From DATDYQ01 sp035288965 (GTDB taxonomy: Archaea > Nanobdellota > Nanobdellia > SCGC-AAA011-G17 > JAGVZF01), in the NCBI GenBank assembly GCA_035288965.1, contig DATDYQ010000019.1, positions 1 through 24,888 on the forward strand: 24,888 nt of DNA, given 5' to 3'. The notes under the pieces were generated by a model. That model saw nothing but the letters and a program-made list of their open reading frames with translations, made no database searches and was not told where the DNA came from. Below, piece by piece: positions 7,061 to 14,146 of this stretch (position 1 is the first letter of the stretch; every line of letters begins with the position of its first letter). Both the position numbers and the translations under genes were made by a program.

Positions 7061-8470
7061 ATGTTTATTAATGGTAAAAAGATAGAAAGAAAAGAAGGTT
7101 TTGATTTACTTAATCCATATAATAATAAGCTTGTTGCTAAGGTTCCTATTGCCAGCAAAGAAGAAATAATTAAGGCTGCTAAGTATTCTTTTAAGACCAA
7201 AAAAAATCTAACTCAAGATCTGAGAATTGATATTCTAAATAAAGCTGCTAAGAAAGTAAAGAATAAAAAAGAAGAATTAGCTAAGTTAATAACTTCTGAA
7301 TCTGGATTATGTTTGAAAGATACATTGCATGAGATTGACAGAGTAACTAATGGTCTTATATATGCTGCTGAAACTGTTCCAAAAATTGAAGAAGACTTAA
7401 CTCCGAAGTTTATTGATGGAAAAAATCTAAATCCTACGCTTAAAGTTATTTCTGAGCCATTAGATTTAGTTTTAGGAATTACTCCTTTTAATCATCCAAT
7501 GAATCAAGTTGCACATAAAGTTGCTCCTGCAATTGTTGCTGGAACTGCTATATTGTTAAAGCCTAGTAAGAAAACTCCTTTATCAGCTATTAGATTAGTT
7601 GAGATTTTATATGAAGCGGGTTTACCTGAGAATATGATTAATGTAATTACAACAGATGATTCAAAAAAATTTATTGATGTTGCCTTAAATTTGAAATTAG
7701 CCCAACTAGTGACTATTACTGCTGGAACAGAAACTGGTAGATATGTTGCAAAGAAGATTAGTGATATTGGAAATATAATCAAATATGTTCCTGAGCTTGG
7801 AGGCAATTCTTCTTTTACTATCTTGGAAGATGCAGATATAGACTTGGCTGTCGATAGAGGAATGAATGCTTTTGTTAATTCAGGACAGAGATGCACTTCG
7901 ATAAAAAGAATTTTATTGCATAACTCAATTGCGGATGAATTTATGGAAAAGTTTCTAAAGAAAGTTGAAAGAATAAAATATGGAGATCCTATGGATCCAA
8001 ATACTGATATGGGAACTGTTATTGATGAGAACTCTGCAAAGATTATTCAGGAAAGAGTTAATAAATCTATAGAAGAGGGGGCTAAATTGTTATATGGAAA
8101 CAAAAGGGAAGGTGCATTATACTCCCCTACTTTATTAGATAATGTTAATTCAAAATCGGAACTAGTTGTTAAGGAAACTTTTGGTCCTGTAGCCCCTATT
8201 ATAAGAATAAATGATGTGCATGAAGCTATAAGAATTATAAATTCTGTTAACTTTAAATTAGCTGCCGGTGTTATGACTAAAAGCAGAGAAAGTGCTGAGT
8301 TGATTGCTAATTCTATTCATGTTGGCCAATTTAATTGGAATAATAACCCGAGTTATAGGACTGAGAAAGCTCCTTTTGGTGGTTTTGGAGACTCTGGGAA
8401 TGGAGAGAAAGAGGGAATTATTTTAGCCGCCGAAGGAATGAGAAGAATAAGAACATTTTATGAACATTAG
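7061..8470 (+). CDS. phnY: NAD(P)-dependent aldehyde dehydrogenase, probable phosphonoacetaldehyde dehydrogenase
   Basis: 469 residues of the ALDH superfamily, expected to oxidise phosphonoacetaldehyde to phosphonoacetate. The catalytic set is complete: N144 (TPFNHPMNQ), the cofactor lysine K167 (LLKPS), E245 (PELGG) and the nucleophile C278 (NSGQRCTS). The block TPFNHPMNQVAHK, with His after Asn, resembles phosphonoacetaldehyde dehydrogenases (PhnY) rather than the usual TPFNFPLN type. From memory of PhnY, the phosphonate contacts (Arg near 108, His near 159, Arg before the catalytic Cys) correspond to R94, H145 and R277 here; an alignment should confirm this. It begins one base after the decarboxylase stop, so co-transcription is expected. 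PhnY is usually catabolic; next to PEP mutase it would act in synthesis. The gene symbol is tentative. Confidence 0.75.
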   Translation: MFINGKKIERKEGFDLLNPYNNKLVAKVPIASKEEIIKAAKYSFKTKKNLTQDLRIDILNKAAKKVKNKKEELAKLITSESGLCLKDTLHEIDRVTNGLIYAAETVPKIEEDLTPKFIDGKNLNPTLKVISEPLDLVLGITPFNHPMNQVAHKVAPAIVAGTAILLKPSKKTPLSAIRLVEILYEAGLPENMINVITTDDSKKFIDVALNLKLAQLVTITAGTETGRYVAKKISDIGNIIKYVPELGGNSSFTILEDADIDLAVDRGMNAFVNSGQRCTSIKRILLHNSIADEFMEKFLKKVERIKYGDPMDPNTDMGTVIDENSAKIIQERVNKSIEEGAKLLYGNKREGALYSPTLLDNVNSKSELVVKETFGPVAPIIRINDVHEAIRIINSVNFKLAAGVMTKSRESAELIANSIHVGQFNWNNNPSYRTEKAPFGGFGDSGNGEKEGIILAAEGMRRIRTFYEH

Positions 8471-8477
8471 AAAATAA

Positions 8478-8488
8478 TTTAAATTTAT
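8478..8488 (+). promoter_or_regulatory. TATA-like promoter of the stand-alone nucleotidyltransferase
   Basis: TTTAAATTTAT follows the ALDH stop codon and is centred about 24 bp before the ATG at 8506. The gene can therefore be expressed as a leaderless mRNA apart from the upstream operon. Confidence 0.6.
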
Positions 8489-8505
8489 CTACCAGTTATA
8501 AAATC

Positions 8506-9216
8506 ATGAAAGCAATAATTTTAGCTGCTGGAAAAAGTTCAAGACTTTACCCATTAACTTTAGATAAACCTAAGTGTTTATTAGAATTAGAAGATGGAAA
8601 GACAATAATAGAGCATCAAATAGACACTATAAGAAAATGCGGTGTTAGTGATATTCTAGTTGTTGTTGGATATTTAAAAGAGAAAATAAAAGAAGTTCTT
8701 GGGGATCAAGTGAGGTATAAGGAATTTAATGATTTTAAAAAATACAACAACCTGCACACTATGTATTCTATTAAAGATGAATTAGATGATGATTTCTTAT
8801 GTTTATTTTCAGATGTTGTTTTTGGCAAAGATTTATTGAAAAAATGTGTTGATAGCAAAGAAGATTTTTGTTTGCTTATTCACAATAAAAATATATTAGG
8901 AGATACTATGAGAGTTAAAATAATTAACGGTAGTATTGTCGATATTGGTGGACATATTCCTGTAGAAGAAGGGGATGGAAACTTTATTGGTGTTGCTAAA
9001 TTCTCTAAGAATGGTGCAAGATTATTGGTTAATCAGATGGGTAAAATGGTTAATAAGGAAAAACATAATAATGACTATTATACTATTCCTTTGATTAATA
9101 TTGCTAAAAGCAACAAAATAAGTTATGTAATCGTTGGGGATGAACCTTGGGGGGAAATAGACTTTCTAAAGGATTACAAAAGGATTAAGAAGAAAATATA
9201 TCCTTTAATTAAATAA
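8506..9216 (+). CDS. Sugar/choline/phosphonate-type nucleotidyltransferase (probable cytidylyltransferase)
   Basis: 236 residues with a complete nucleotidyltransferase signature: ILAAGKSSRLYPLTLDKPKC (R13, K23), GKTIIEHQ, the metal Asp D103 in FSDVVF, and the second metal Asp D219 in PWGEIDFLKDY. The segment YNNLHTMYSI resembles LicC-like and PntC-like enzymes, which activate phosphocholine or 2-aminoethylphosphonate with CTP. Directly after a phosphonate operon, a CTP:phosphonate cytidylyltransferase is the best reading. Inositol-1-phosphate cytidylyltransferase or a sugar-1-phosphate enzyme are alternatives, since a CDP-alcohol transferase is nearby. It keeps the residues that the domain fused to PEP mutase has lost. 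It has its own TATA-like box, and its stop abuts the stop of the convergent radical SAM gene. Confidence 0.82.
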   Translation: MKAIILAAGKSSRLYPLTLDKPKCLLELEDGKTIIEHQIDTIRKCGVSDILVVVGYLKEKIKEVLGDQVRYKEFNDFKKYNNLHTMYSIKDELDDDFLCLFSDVVFGKDLLKKCVDSKEDFCLLIHNKNILGDTMRVKIINGSIVDIGGHIPVEEGDGNFIGVAKFSKNGARLLVNQMGKMVNKEKHNNDYYTIPLINIAKSNKISYVIVGDEPWGEIDFLKDYKRIKKKIYPLIK

Positions 9217-10665
9217 TTATTTTCTATTAGTTACACTATTTTTATTATGATGCACCAAAGGGGTTTGAACATCCAAGAAATTTTTAAACATTTTTGTAAC
9301 ATTTACTATATGTTCTTTTTTTGTTACATATTCTAGTATCCTTTTAAATTTATTTTCTCTCACTAAGAATTTGTAGATTGGAACCCTTAACATTAATCTT
9401 TTCACTTGTTTTTCGGTCATTTTGCTCATATTAAAATGTAATCCGCCTTGGTATTTATCTATATTTATCCAATCTCTTAATGTAAAATCTTTCATTCCTT
9501 GTTTAACAGCTAGATCATACCATGGTGTGGCTGGTCTCGGAGTATAATAATAGACATGGATGAATGCCTTAGGATTAATTTTGTATATCCACCTTATTAA
9601 CTTTAAGGTTTCTTTTGCATCTTTAACTGTTTCTGTTGGAACTCCAAACATAAAACCCCCGTTAATCGGCATATCTAAATCTGTTAAAATCCTAATAGCA
9701 TTTTTAATATGTTTTACTTTGGCTCCTTTGTTCATAACCTCGAGCATTCTATCACTACCGCTTTCTAAGCCATTCCTAATCATTACACAACCAGCATCTT
9801 TCATTTTTCTTACAATATTTTCATTAATAGAGGTCGCTCTTGCTTCGCAACCCCATCTTAGATTTAATGGTTTGACTAATTCGCAAAACTCTTCAACTCT
9901 TTTAGTAGAATTCATAAAATTATCATCAAAAAACCAAACTCCCCTAACACCATACCTGTCCATGATGTATTTTAAATCTTTTACAACTCGTTTAGCAGAC
10001 TGTCCTCTAAAATTTTTGTCATGAAAACAGAATTGACAATCAAAAGTACATCCTCTTGAACTATACCAGTTTAGACTTGGAACTTTTAACCCTTCATTGA
10101 GATAATGGTGTTTGATATAAGCTTCCATATCGTAGGATTCCATATCTGGTAATGGTAATGTATCTAGATCTTCTATTATTGCAGGTTGATTTATCACAAC
10201 CTTCCCATTTTTTCTATAACCTACACCCATTACTTTAGAAAAATCATTATTTGTTTCTAATGCTTTAATTAAATTTACTATTGCATCTTCAGCATCACCA
10301 TGAATTAAAAAATCCGTTTTTGTTTCTTCCATAACTCTTTGTGGCATTGCTAAAACTAATGGGCCTCCTACAATTATTGTTTTATCCTGCATTGATTTAA
10401 GCTCTTCAATTTTATCAAGTGTGTAAGACAAAGAATTTCCTACTATCAGACTAAACATTATAATTTTATATCTTGAGATTTCATCTTTTAATTCTGGGGA
10501 TCTATCTAAATCTAGAAGTCTAACTTTATAACCTACTTTTTTTAATGCTCCAGAGATCATTGCTATACCTATTGGAAAATAAGCCCATGTTTCTGAGAAT
10601 TGACCAATATGGCTAACAATACATATCTCATCTTTTTTTTTATCAAATTTAAAACTTTGATTCAT
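9217..10665 (-). CDS. B12-binding-domain radical SAM protein (rSAM-2)
   Basis: 482 residues. The N-terminal B12-like domain (about 10-135) has WAYFPIGIAMISGAL, MFSLIVGNS and IIVGGPLVL, with no DxHxxG motif. The radical SAM cluster motif is SRGCTFDCQFC (C206, C210, C213), followed by WFFDDNF, RNGLESGS and FMFGVPTET. A C-terminal extension after about 390 (QGGLHFNMSKMTEKQ, VPIYKFLVREN) is typical of this superfamily and of unknown function. It converges tail to tail with the nucleotidyltransferase gene. B12 radical SAM enzymes are known in phosphonate and phosphinate pathways (Fom3, which acts on a cytidylylated phosphonate; PhpK, which methylates phosphorus), so a role with the adjacent cluster is conceivable but not shown. 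A lipid or glycan substrate is equally possible. Confidence 0.88.
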   Translation of the reverse strand: MNQSFKFDKKKDEICIVSHIGQFSETWAYFPIGIAMISGALKKVGYKVRLLDLDRSPELKDEISRYKIIMFSLIVGNSLSYTLDKIEELKSMQDKTIIVGGPLVLAMPQRVMEETKTDFLIHGDAEDAIVNLIKALETNNDFSKVMGVGYRKNGKVVINQPAIIEDLDTLPLPDMESYDMEAYIKHHYLNEGLKVPSLNWYSSRGCTFDCQFCFHDKNFRGQSAKRVVKDLKYIMDRYGVRGVWFFDDNFMNSTKRVEEFCELVKPLNLRWGCEARATSINENIVRKMKDAGCVMIRNGLESGSDRMLEVMNKGAKVKHIKNAIRILTDLDMPINGGFMFGVPTETVKDAKETLKLIRWIYKINPKAFIHVYYYTPRPATPWYDLAVKQGMKDFTLRDWINIDKYQGGLHFNMSKMTEKQVKRLMLRVPIYKFLVRENKFKRILEYVTKKEHIVNVTKMFKNFLDVQTPLVHHNKNSVTNRK

Positions 10666-10688
10666 TTTATTATCTTATTTTGACCTCA

Positions 10689-10696
10689 TTTATAAA
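10689..10696 (-). promoter_or_regulatory. TATA-like promoter of rSAM-2 inside the flippase 3' end
   Basis: On the minus strand TTTATAAA is centred about 27 bp upstream of the ATG at 10665. It overlaps the last codons and stop of the flippase gene (stop at 10692-10690), so rSAM-2 seems to have its own leaderless promoter although it follows the flippase closely. Confidence 0.6.
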
Positions 10697-12243
10697 CCTT
10701 TTCTTAACATGTATGATAGTTTTTTTCTTAATGCTCTTAGAATGTAAATATCTTCCTCTTCAAAAGTTCTTAATATGAATAAAAATGAAATGTATAATGC
10801 TACGAAAGCAAATGAGAATAGTATTAATGAGATAATTTCAGGTGATTTAAAAAAATTTTTTAATACAAATATAATTATTAAGGATAATATTGCTGAAAAA
10901 AATACCTTAACAAAATTAAATCTAAAGATCTGTATTTTTGTGATGATAAATGCTTGTATTGTATTTATAATAGATCTTATCATAAATGAAACTGATGTGG
11001 CTATTGCAGCACCAATTATCCCTAATATAGGAATTAAATAAAAGTTTAATAAAATATTAATGATTGCTGTAGCAATCATATTGAAAGCAATCCATTTTGT
11101 TTTTTTGTAAATAATCAGAATATTTTTTGAACATGCCGTTGTATAATTAACTAAGAATCCAGTTGATAATATTATTAAAGCAATAACACTTATAGGAATT
11201 TCTTTATTGAAGATGATAAATATATCTGCTGTATATTCACTACCAAAAAATATATTTATAAATTCCCTGGAAATTAAAATAAATAAAGAAAAAATTATTA
11301 AGTTTACTGTAAATATCCATTTTGTAATTGTTCTATAGAGGGTTTTAAATATAGATCTTTTATCTTGAGAATGAACTTCGGTTAGTACTGGTAGAAAGAG
11401 GTACATTAGTGCATATGGAAATAGGTGCATTAAAGAGGCTATTGGAATAACTACGTTGTAAATACCTGTCAATTTTACATCTAAGAAGTAAGCTATCATA
11501 AATGTATCTGTCCAAAGCAAAATAAGAACCATAATTTCATTAAATAAAAGAGGAATAGAATAATTGAGTAATTCCCTGGCTGGAGGGCTTACTGATGTTA
11601 CATTTTTTAATTCTGAGAATATCTTTTTTTTAACAAAATAAAAAGAGAATAATAATGTTCCAAAAACAGATAATATATAGGCAATAACTACCCCAAAAAT
11701 CTTAAATCCTAGTAATAATAAAATTATTGTTATTATAATTTTTGACAGGTTTTCAAATATGAGTTTTGAATATACCCAATCTTTGGTATTATGATGGGCC
11801 CTAAGTAAAGATAAAAAAATCGCACTTAATACTGCTGGAGGTATAGCAAAAGCCATTATTCTTAATATTGGAGCTAAGTCCTTATTGTGGAAGAAATTAA
11901 CAGAGATTGTTTCTGGGAATATTAATAAAATAATCATGGACAATAAAATTGTGATTGTCATTATTTTTAAAATGAAATAAATAGTGCCTTTTACTCTTTC
12001 CATATCTCTCTTCCCTTTATAATAAGAGACATACCTAACGATTCCTGTGTTAAACCCCAGTAATGCAATTGTTGAAATCATTCCCAAGATTGCCAAGCCT
12101 AGAGAGAATAACCCATAGTCTGATGCCCCCATTCTTGCTAATATTATTCTGTAAAAGAAAGTAAGTATTTTTGATAGAAAAATTCCAATTATAATAATCC
12201 CTGCTCCCTTAGCTATTTTTTTTAATGATTCTTCATATTCCAT
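10690..12243 (-). CDS. Wzx-type polysaccharide/lipid-linked oligosaccharide flippase
   Basis: 517 residues with about 14 hydrophobic spans and short loops, as in the MOP/MATE-like exporters that move lipid-linked oligosaccharides across the membrane. The opening is typical: a short basic helix (ESLKKIAKGAGIIIIGIFLS), then YRIILARMGASDYGLFSLGL and TGIVRYVSYYKGK. Further family features are LLRAHHNTKDW, a central GIYNVVIPIASLM and the late LIPILGIIGAAIATSVSF repeat-like segment. Residues such as R37 and the RAHH group are candidates for contacts with the charged pyrophosphate. Its neighbours, methyltransferases and glycosyltransferases, fit export of a surface glycan. The specific cargo cannot be read from the sequence. 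Confidence 0.88.
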   Translation of the reverse strand: MEYEESLKKIAKGAGIIIIGIFLSKILTFFYRIILARMGASDYGLFSLGLAILGMISTIALLGFNTGIVRYVSYYKGKRDMERVKGTIYFILKIMTITILLSMIILLIFPETISVNFFHNKDLAPILRIMAFAIPPAVLSAIFLSLLRAHHNTKDWVYSKLIFENLSKIIITIILLLLGFKIFGVVIAYILSVFGTLLFSFYFVKKKIFSELKNVTSVSPPARELLNYSIPLLFNEIMVLILLWTDTFMIAYFLDVKLTGIYNVVIPIASLMHLFPYALMYLFLPVLTEVHSQDKRSIFKTLYRTITKWIFTVNLIIFSLFILISREFINIFFGSEYTADIFIIFNKEIPISVIALIILSTGFLVNYTTACSKNILIIYKKTKWIAFNMIATAIINILLNFYLIPILGIIGAAIATSVSFMIRSIINTIQAFIITKIQIFRFNFVKVFFSAILSLIIIFVLKNFFKSPEIISLILFSFAFVALYISFLFILRTFEEEDIYILRALRKKLSYMLRKGL

Positions 12244-12266
12244 GATTACAGAACTTACACAATTGG

Positions 12267-12275
12267 TTTTAAAAA
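12267..12275 (-). promoter_or_regulatory. TATA-like promoter of the flippase gene
   Basis: TTTTTAAAA on the minus strand is centred about 28 bp upstream of the flippase ATG at 12243, in the 37-bp gap after the methyltransferase gene. Confidence 0.5.
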
Positions 12276-12280
12276 GATTG

Positions 12281-12976
12281 TTATAGTCTTTTACATTGAA
12301 GAATTACTGAATGGTTTAGTAAATAAAACGGCTTGAATGTCAAGAAAATGTCAAGTTTATACATTAGTTTTTTAATGAAATTTGTTGGTGGAATGCCTAT
12401 GATTTTACAGTCAAAATCATTTTTCTTTAAAAGTTCTCTCCATTTTTTAGGCGTAGTTAACATTACTGCTTCTACATGGGTTGAATCTTTATAGCAAACC
12501 CATTTCTTCTTCTTTCCAAATAAATTTAAAATTTTGAAGTAAATACAAGAAGGATTTGGCACTCTGAATATGAGATACCCCCCTTTATTGAGTAGTATAT
12601 TTGCTTCCTTGATTATCTTTTCCGGTTTAGTTATATGTTCTAGGGTATTGCTAGCTACTATAAAATCCATTTTTGGTAAAAAATCTGCTAGGTTTGTTGT
12701 CTCCAAATCCGCTTTAAAAAATTTTGAATTTGGCGAAAGTTTTGCTCCCTGTCCGAGTGCATATTCGGAGATATCAACTCCAAATGTTTGAAAATTATCT
12801 CCAAGTGTTTTAAGGAAATAACCATAAGCACATCCCAGTTCTAAGACATTTCCTGTTTTTTTTGATTTCAGGATAATATTTTTAATAAAAGCGTAATTTA
12901 ACTTCACAGAAATATCTTTAAGGTAGTCTTTGTATATTTTATCAAAATACTGTTTTTCATGATTTTTATCCTTCAT
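12281..12976 (-). CDS. Class I SAM-dependent methyltransferase
   Basis: 231 residues from the ATG at 12976. SAM-binding motif I is VLELGCAYGYF (44-54), the acidic end of strand 2 is in FGVDIS, and motifs for the later strands are MDFIVASNTLEHI and LLNKGGYLIFRVPNP. This type (Methyltransf_11/23-like) often modifies sugars or lipid intermediates in glycan clusters. An upstream ATG at 13111 would add 45 residues, but it would run across the TATA-like box of this gene and the divergent promoter region, and MKDKNHEKQYFDKIY is the common opening of this family, so the later start is preferred. The acceptor is unknown; the flippase downstream and the epimerase operon opposite suggest a glycan. Confidence 0.8.
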   Translation of the reverse strand: MKDKNHEKQYFDKIYKDYLKDISVKLNYAFIKNIILKSKKTGNVLELGCAYGYFLKTLGDNFQTFGVDISEYALGQGAKLSPNSKFFKADLETTNLADFLPKMDFIVASNTLEHITKPEKIIKEANILLNKGGYLIFRVPNPSCIYFKILNLFGKKKKWVCYKDSTHVEAVMLTTPKKWRELLKKNDFDCKIIGIPPTNFIKKLMYKLDIFLTFKPFYLLNHSVILQCKRL

Positions 12977-13002
12977 TTTAGGTGTTTTATTTTGGATGGA
13001 TA

Positions 13003-13010
13003 TTTTAAAA
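13003..13010 (-). promoter_or_regulatory. TATA-like promoter of the methyltransferase gene
   Basis: On the minus strand TTTTAAAATATCC lies about 28-30 bp upstream of the preferred ATG at 12976. This supports that start over the longer frame. Confidence 0.5.
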
Positions 13011-13047
13011 AACTTGTTATTTGGAGAATAATGTGGTGTTTGGAAAC

Positions 13048-13055
13048 TTTTATAA
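13048..13055 (+). promoter_or_regulatory. TATA-like promoter of the glycan operon
   Basis: TTTTATAAAA-like sequence (TTTATAAA core) is centred about 27 bp upstream of the ATG at 13079, fitting a leaderless mRNA for the four-gene operon. It also argues against an earlier ATG at 12959, which lies upstream of the promoter. Confidence 0.6.
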
Positions 13056-13078
13056 AACTCTTGATTGAGGATATAGTT

Positions 13079-14146
13079 ATGATACATGTTATATTGGGAA
13101 CTAAGGCGCAATTCATAAAAATGGCCATGATTTTAAAGGAATTTGACAGATTAAAAGTAGAATATAACTTAATCCATACACACCAGCATACTGAAATAAC
13201 TGAAAAGATTTCTGAAAATTTTAAGTTAAAAAACCCGGATAAATATTTGGTTAAAAGGAATGGGGATATAGTAAGTAGTATTCAAGTTCCTTTATGGTAT
13301 TTAAAATGTATTTTTAATGGAAAAAAAGTACTTAATGGAAAAAAGGGAATATGTCTTTTACATGGAGATACTCCCTCAACTTTACTAGGAGTGATAATAG
13401 CTAAGATTAATGGAATTAAAATAGCTCATATTGAGGCGGGACTAAGATCTTATAGTTTAATAAACCCATTTCCTGAAGAGATTATAAGGAGAATCACTAC
13501 AAGATTTTCTGATTATTTGTTTGCACCTTCTGATTGGGCTTATAATAATTTACTAAAAGAAAAAGTTAATGGAAAAATCTTTAATACTGGCGGGAATACT
13601 GTTTTTGATGCTATTAGATTTATTCTAAAAAGTAATGTAAAAATTAAAATTCCTAAAGAAAAATATGTTATTGCATTGATGCATAGAAATGAAACTATCT
13701 TAATCAAAAGCAGGTTTAAAGCTGCATTATATGCTGTTGAGAAGGCATCTGAAAAATTTAAAGTTATTTTTGTATTGCATAAACCTACTGAAATTAAATT
13801 GAAAGAATATGGATTGTTTGATAGTATTAAAAAAAATGAAAATATAATTTTGAAACCTTATTACGATTATTTTTCCTTTATGAAATTGATTAATAATGCT
13901 GAATTTATAATGGCTGATGGGGGCACATTACAAGAGGAAACTTTTTATCTGAATAAACCTTATTTGATTTTGAGAGAAAGAACTGAGAGAGATTATGGAC
14001 TAGACAGCACATCATGTTTATCAAAATTAAATAAAGAAAAAATAGATTATTTTATTAAGAATTATAAGAATTTTAAGAGGAAAGATAAAATTAAATTTGG
14101 TGAACCTTCTAAAAAAATTGCAAATATAATGATGGATATGATTTGA
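13079..14146 (+). CDS. UDP-N-acetylglucosamine 2-epimerase-like protein, divergent
   Basis: 355 residues from the ATG at 13079 (MIHVILGTKAQFIKMA, the usual GT-B-like opening of the WecB family). WecB interconverts UDP-GlcNAc and UDP-ManNAc. The catalytic acids correspond to D97 (HGDT), E119 (HIEAGLRS) and E133 (PFPEE), and the HR pair to H202 and R203 (MHRNE). The UDP-binding DSGG block is altered to ADGGTLQEE, so the usual Ser is missing, and the TERPE block reads TERDYG. The enzyme may therefore prefer another nucleotide sugar, or bind UDP differently. It is the first gene of a tight operon with no gap to the methyltransferase at 14147, and its own TATA-like box supports the start. Confidence 0.8.
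   Translation: MIHVILGTKAQFIKMAMILKEFDRLKVEYNLIHTHQHTEITEKISENFKLKNPDKYLVKRNGDIVSSIQVPLWYLKCIFNGKKVLNGKKGICLLHGDTPSTLLGVIIAKINGIKIAHIEAGLRSYSLINPFPEEIIRRITTRFSDYLFAPSDWAYNNLLKEKVNGKIFNTGGNTVFDAIRFILKSNVKIKIPKEKYVIALMHRNETILIKSRFKAALYAVEKASEKFKVIFVLHKPTEIKLKEYGLFDSIKKNENIILKPYYDYFSFMKLINNAEFIMADGGTLQEETFYLNKPYLILRERTERDYGLDSTSCLSKLNKEKIDYFIKNYKNFKRKDKIKFGEPSKKIANIMMDMI

Noticed and set aside
7504..7896. Minus-strand frame of 130 residues
   Set aside because: It lies wholly antisense to the catalytic core of the aldehyde dehydrogenase and has no features of its own.
9560..10024. Plus-strand frame of 154 residues
   Set aside because: It is antisense to the radical SAM core of rSAM-2. Similar long antisense frames at 17303-17794 and 18781-19143 lie opposite the same region of rSAM-3 and rSAM-4, so they reflect codon bias of a conserved domain rather than genes.
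12959..13078. Upstream ATG extending the epimerase by 40 residues
   Set aside because: It precedes the TATA-like box at 13048-13055, and the family begins at MIHVILGTKAQ.
12977..13111. Upstream ATG extending the minus-strand methyltransferase by 45 residues
   Set aside because: The extension would cross the likely promoter of the gene and overlap the start of the divergent epimerase; its composition is unlike a methyltransferase N-terminus.
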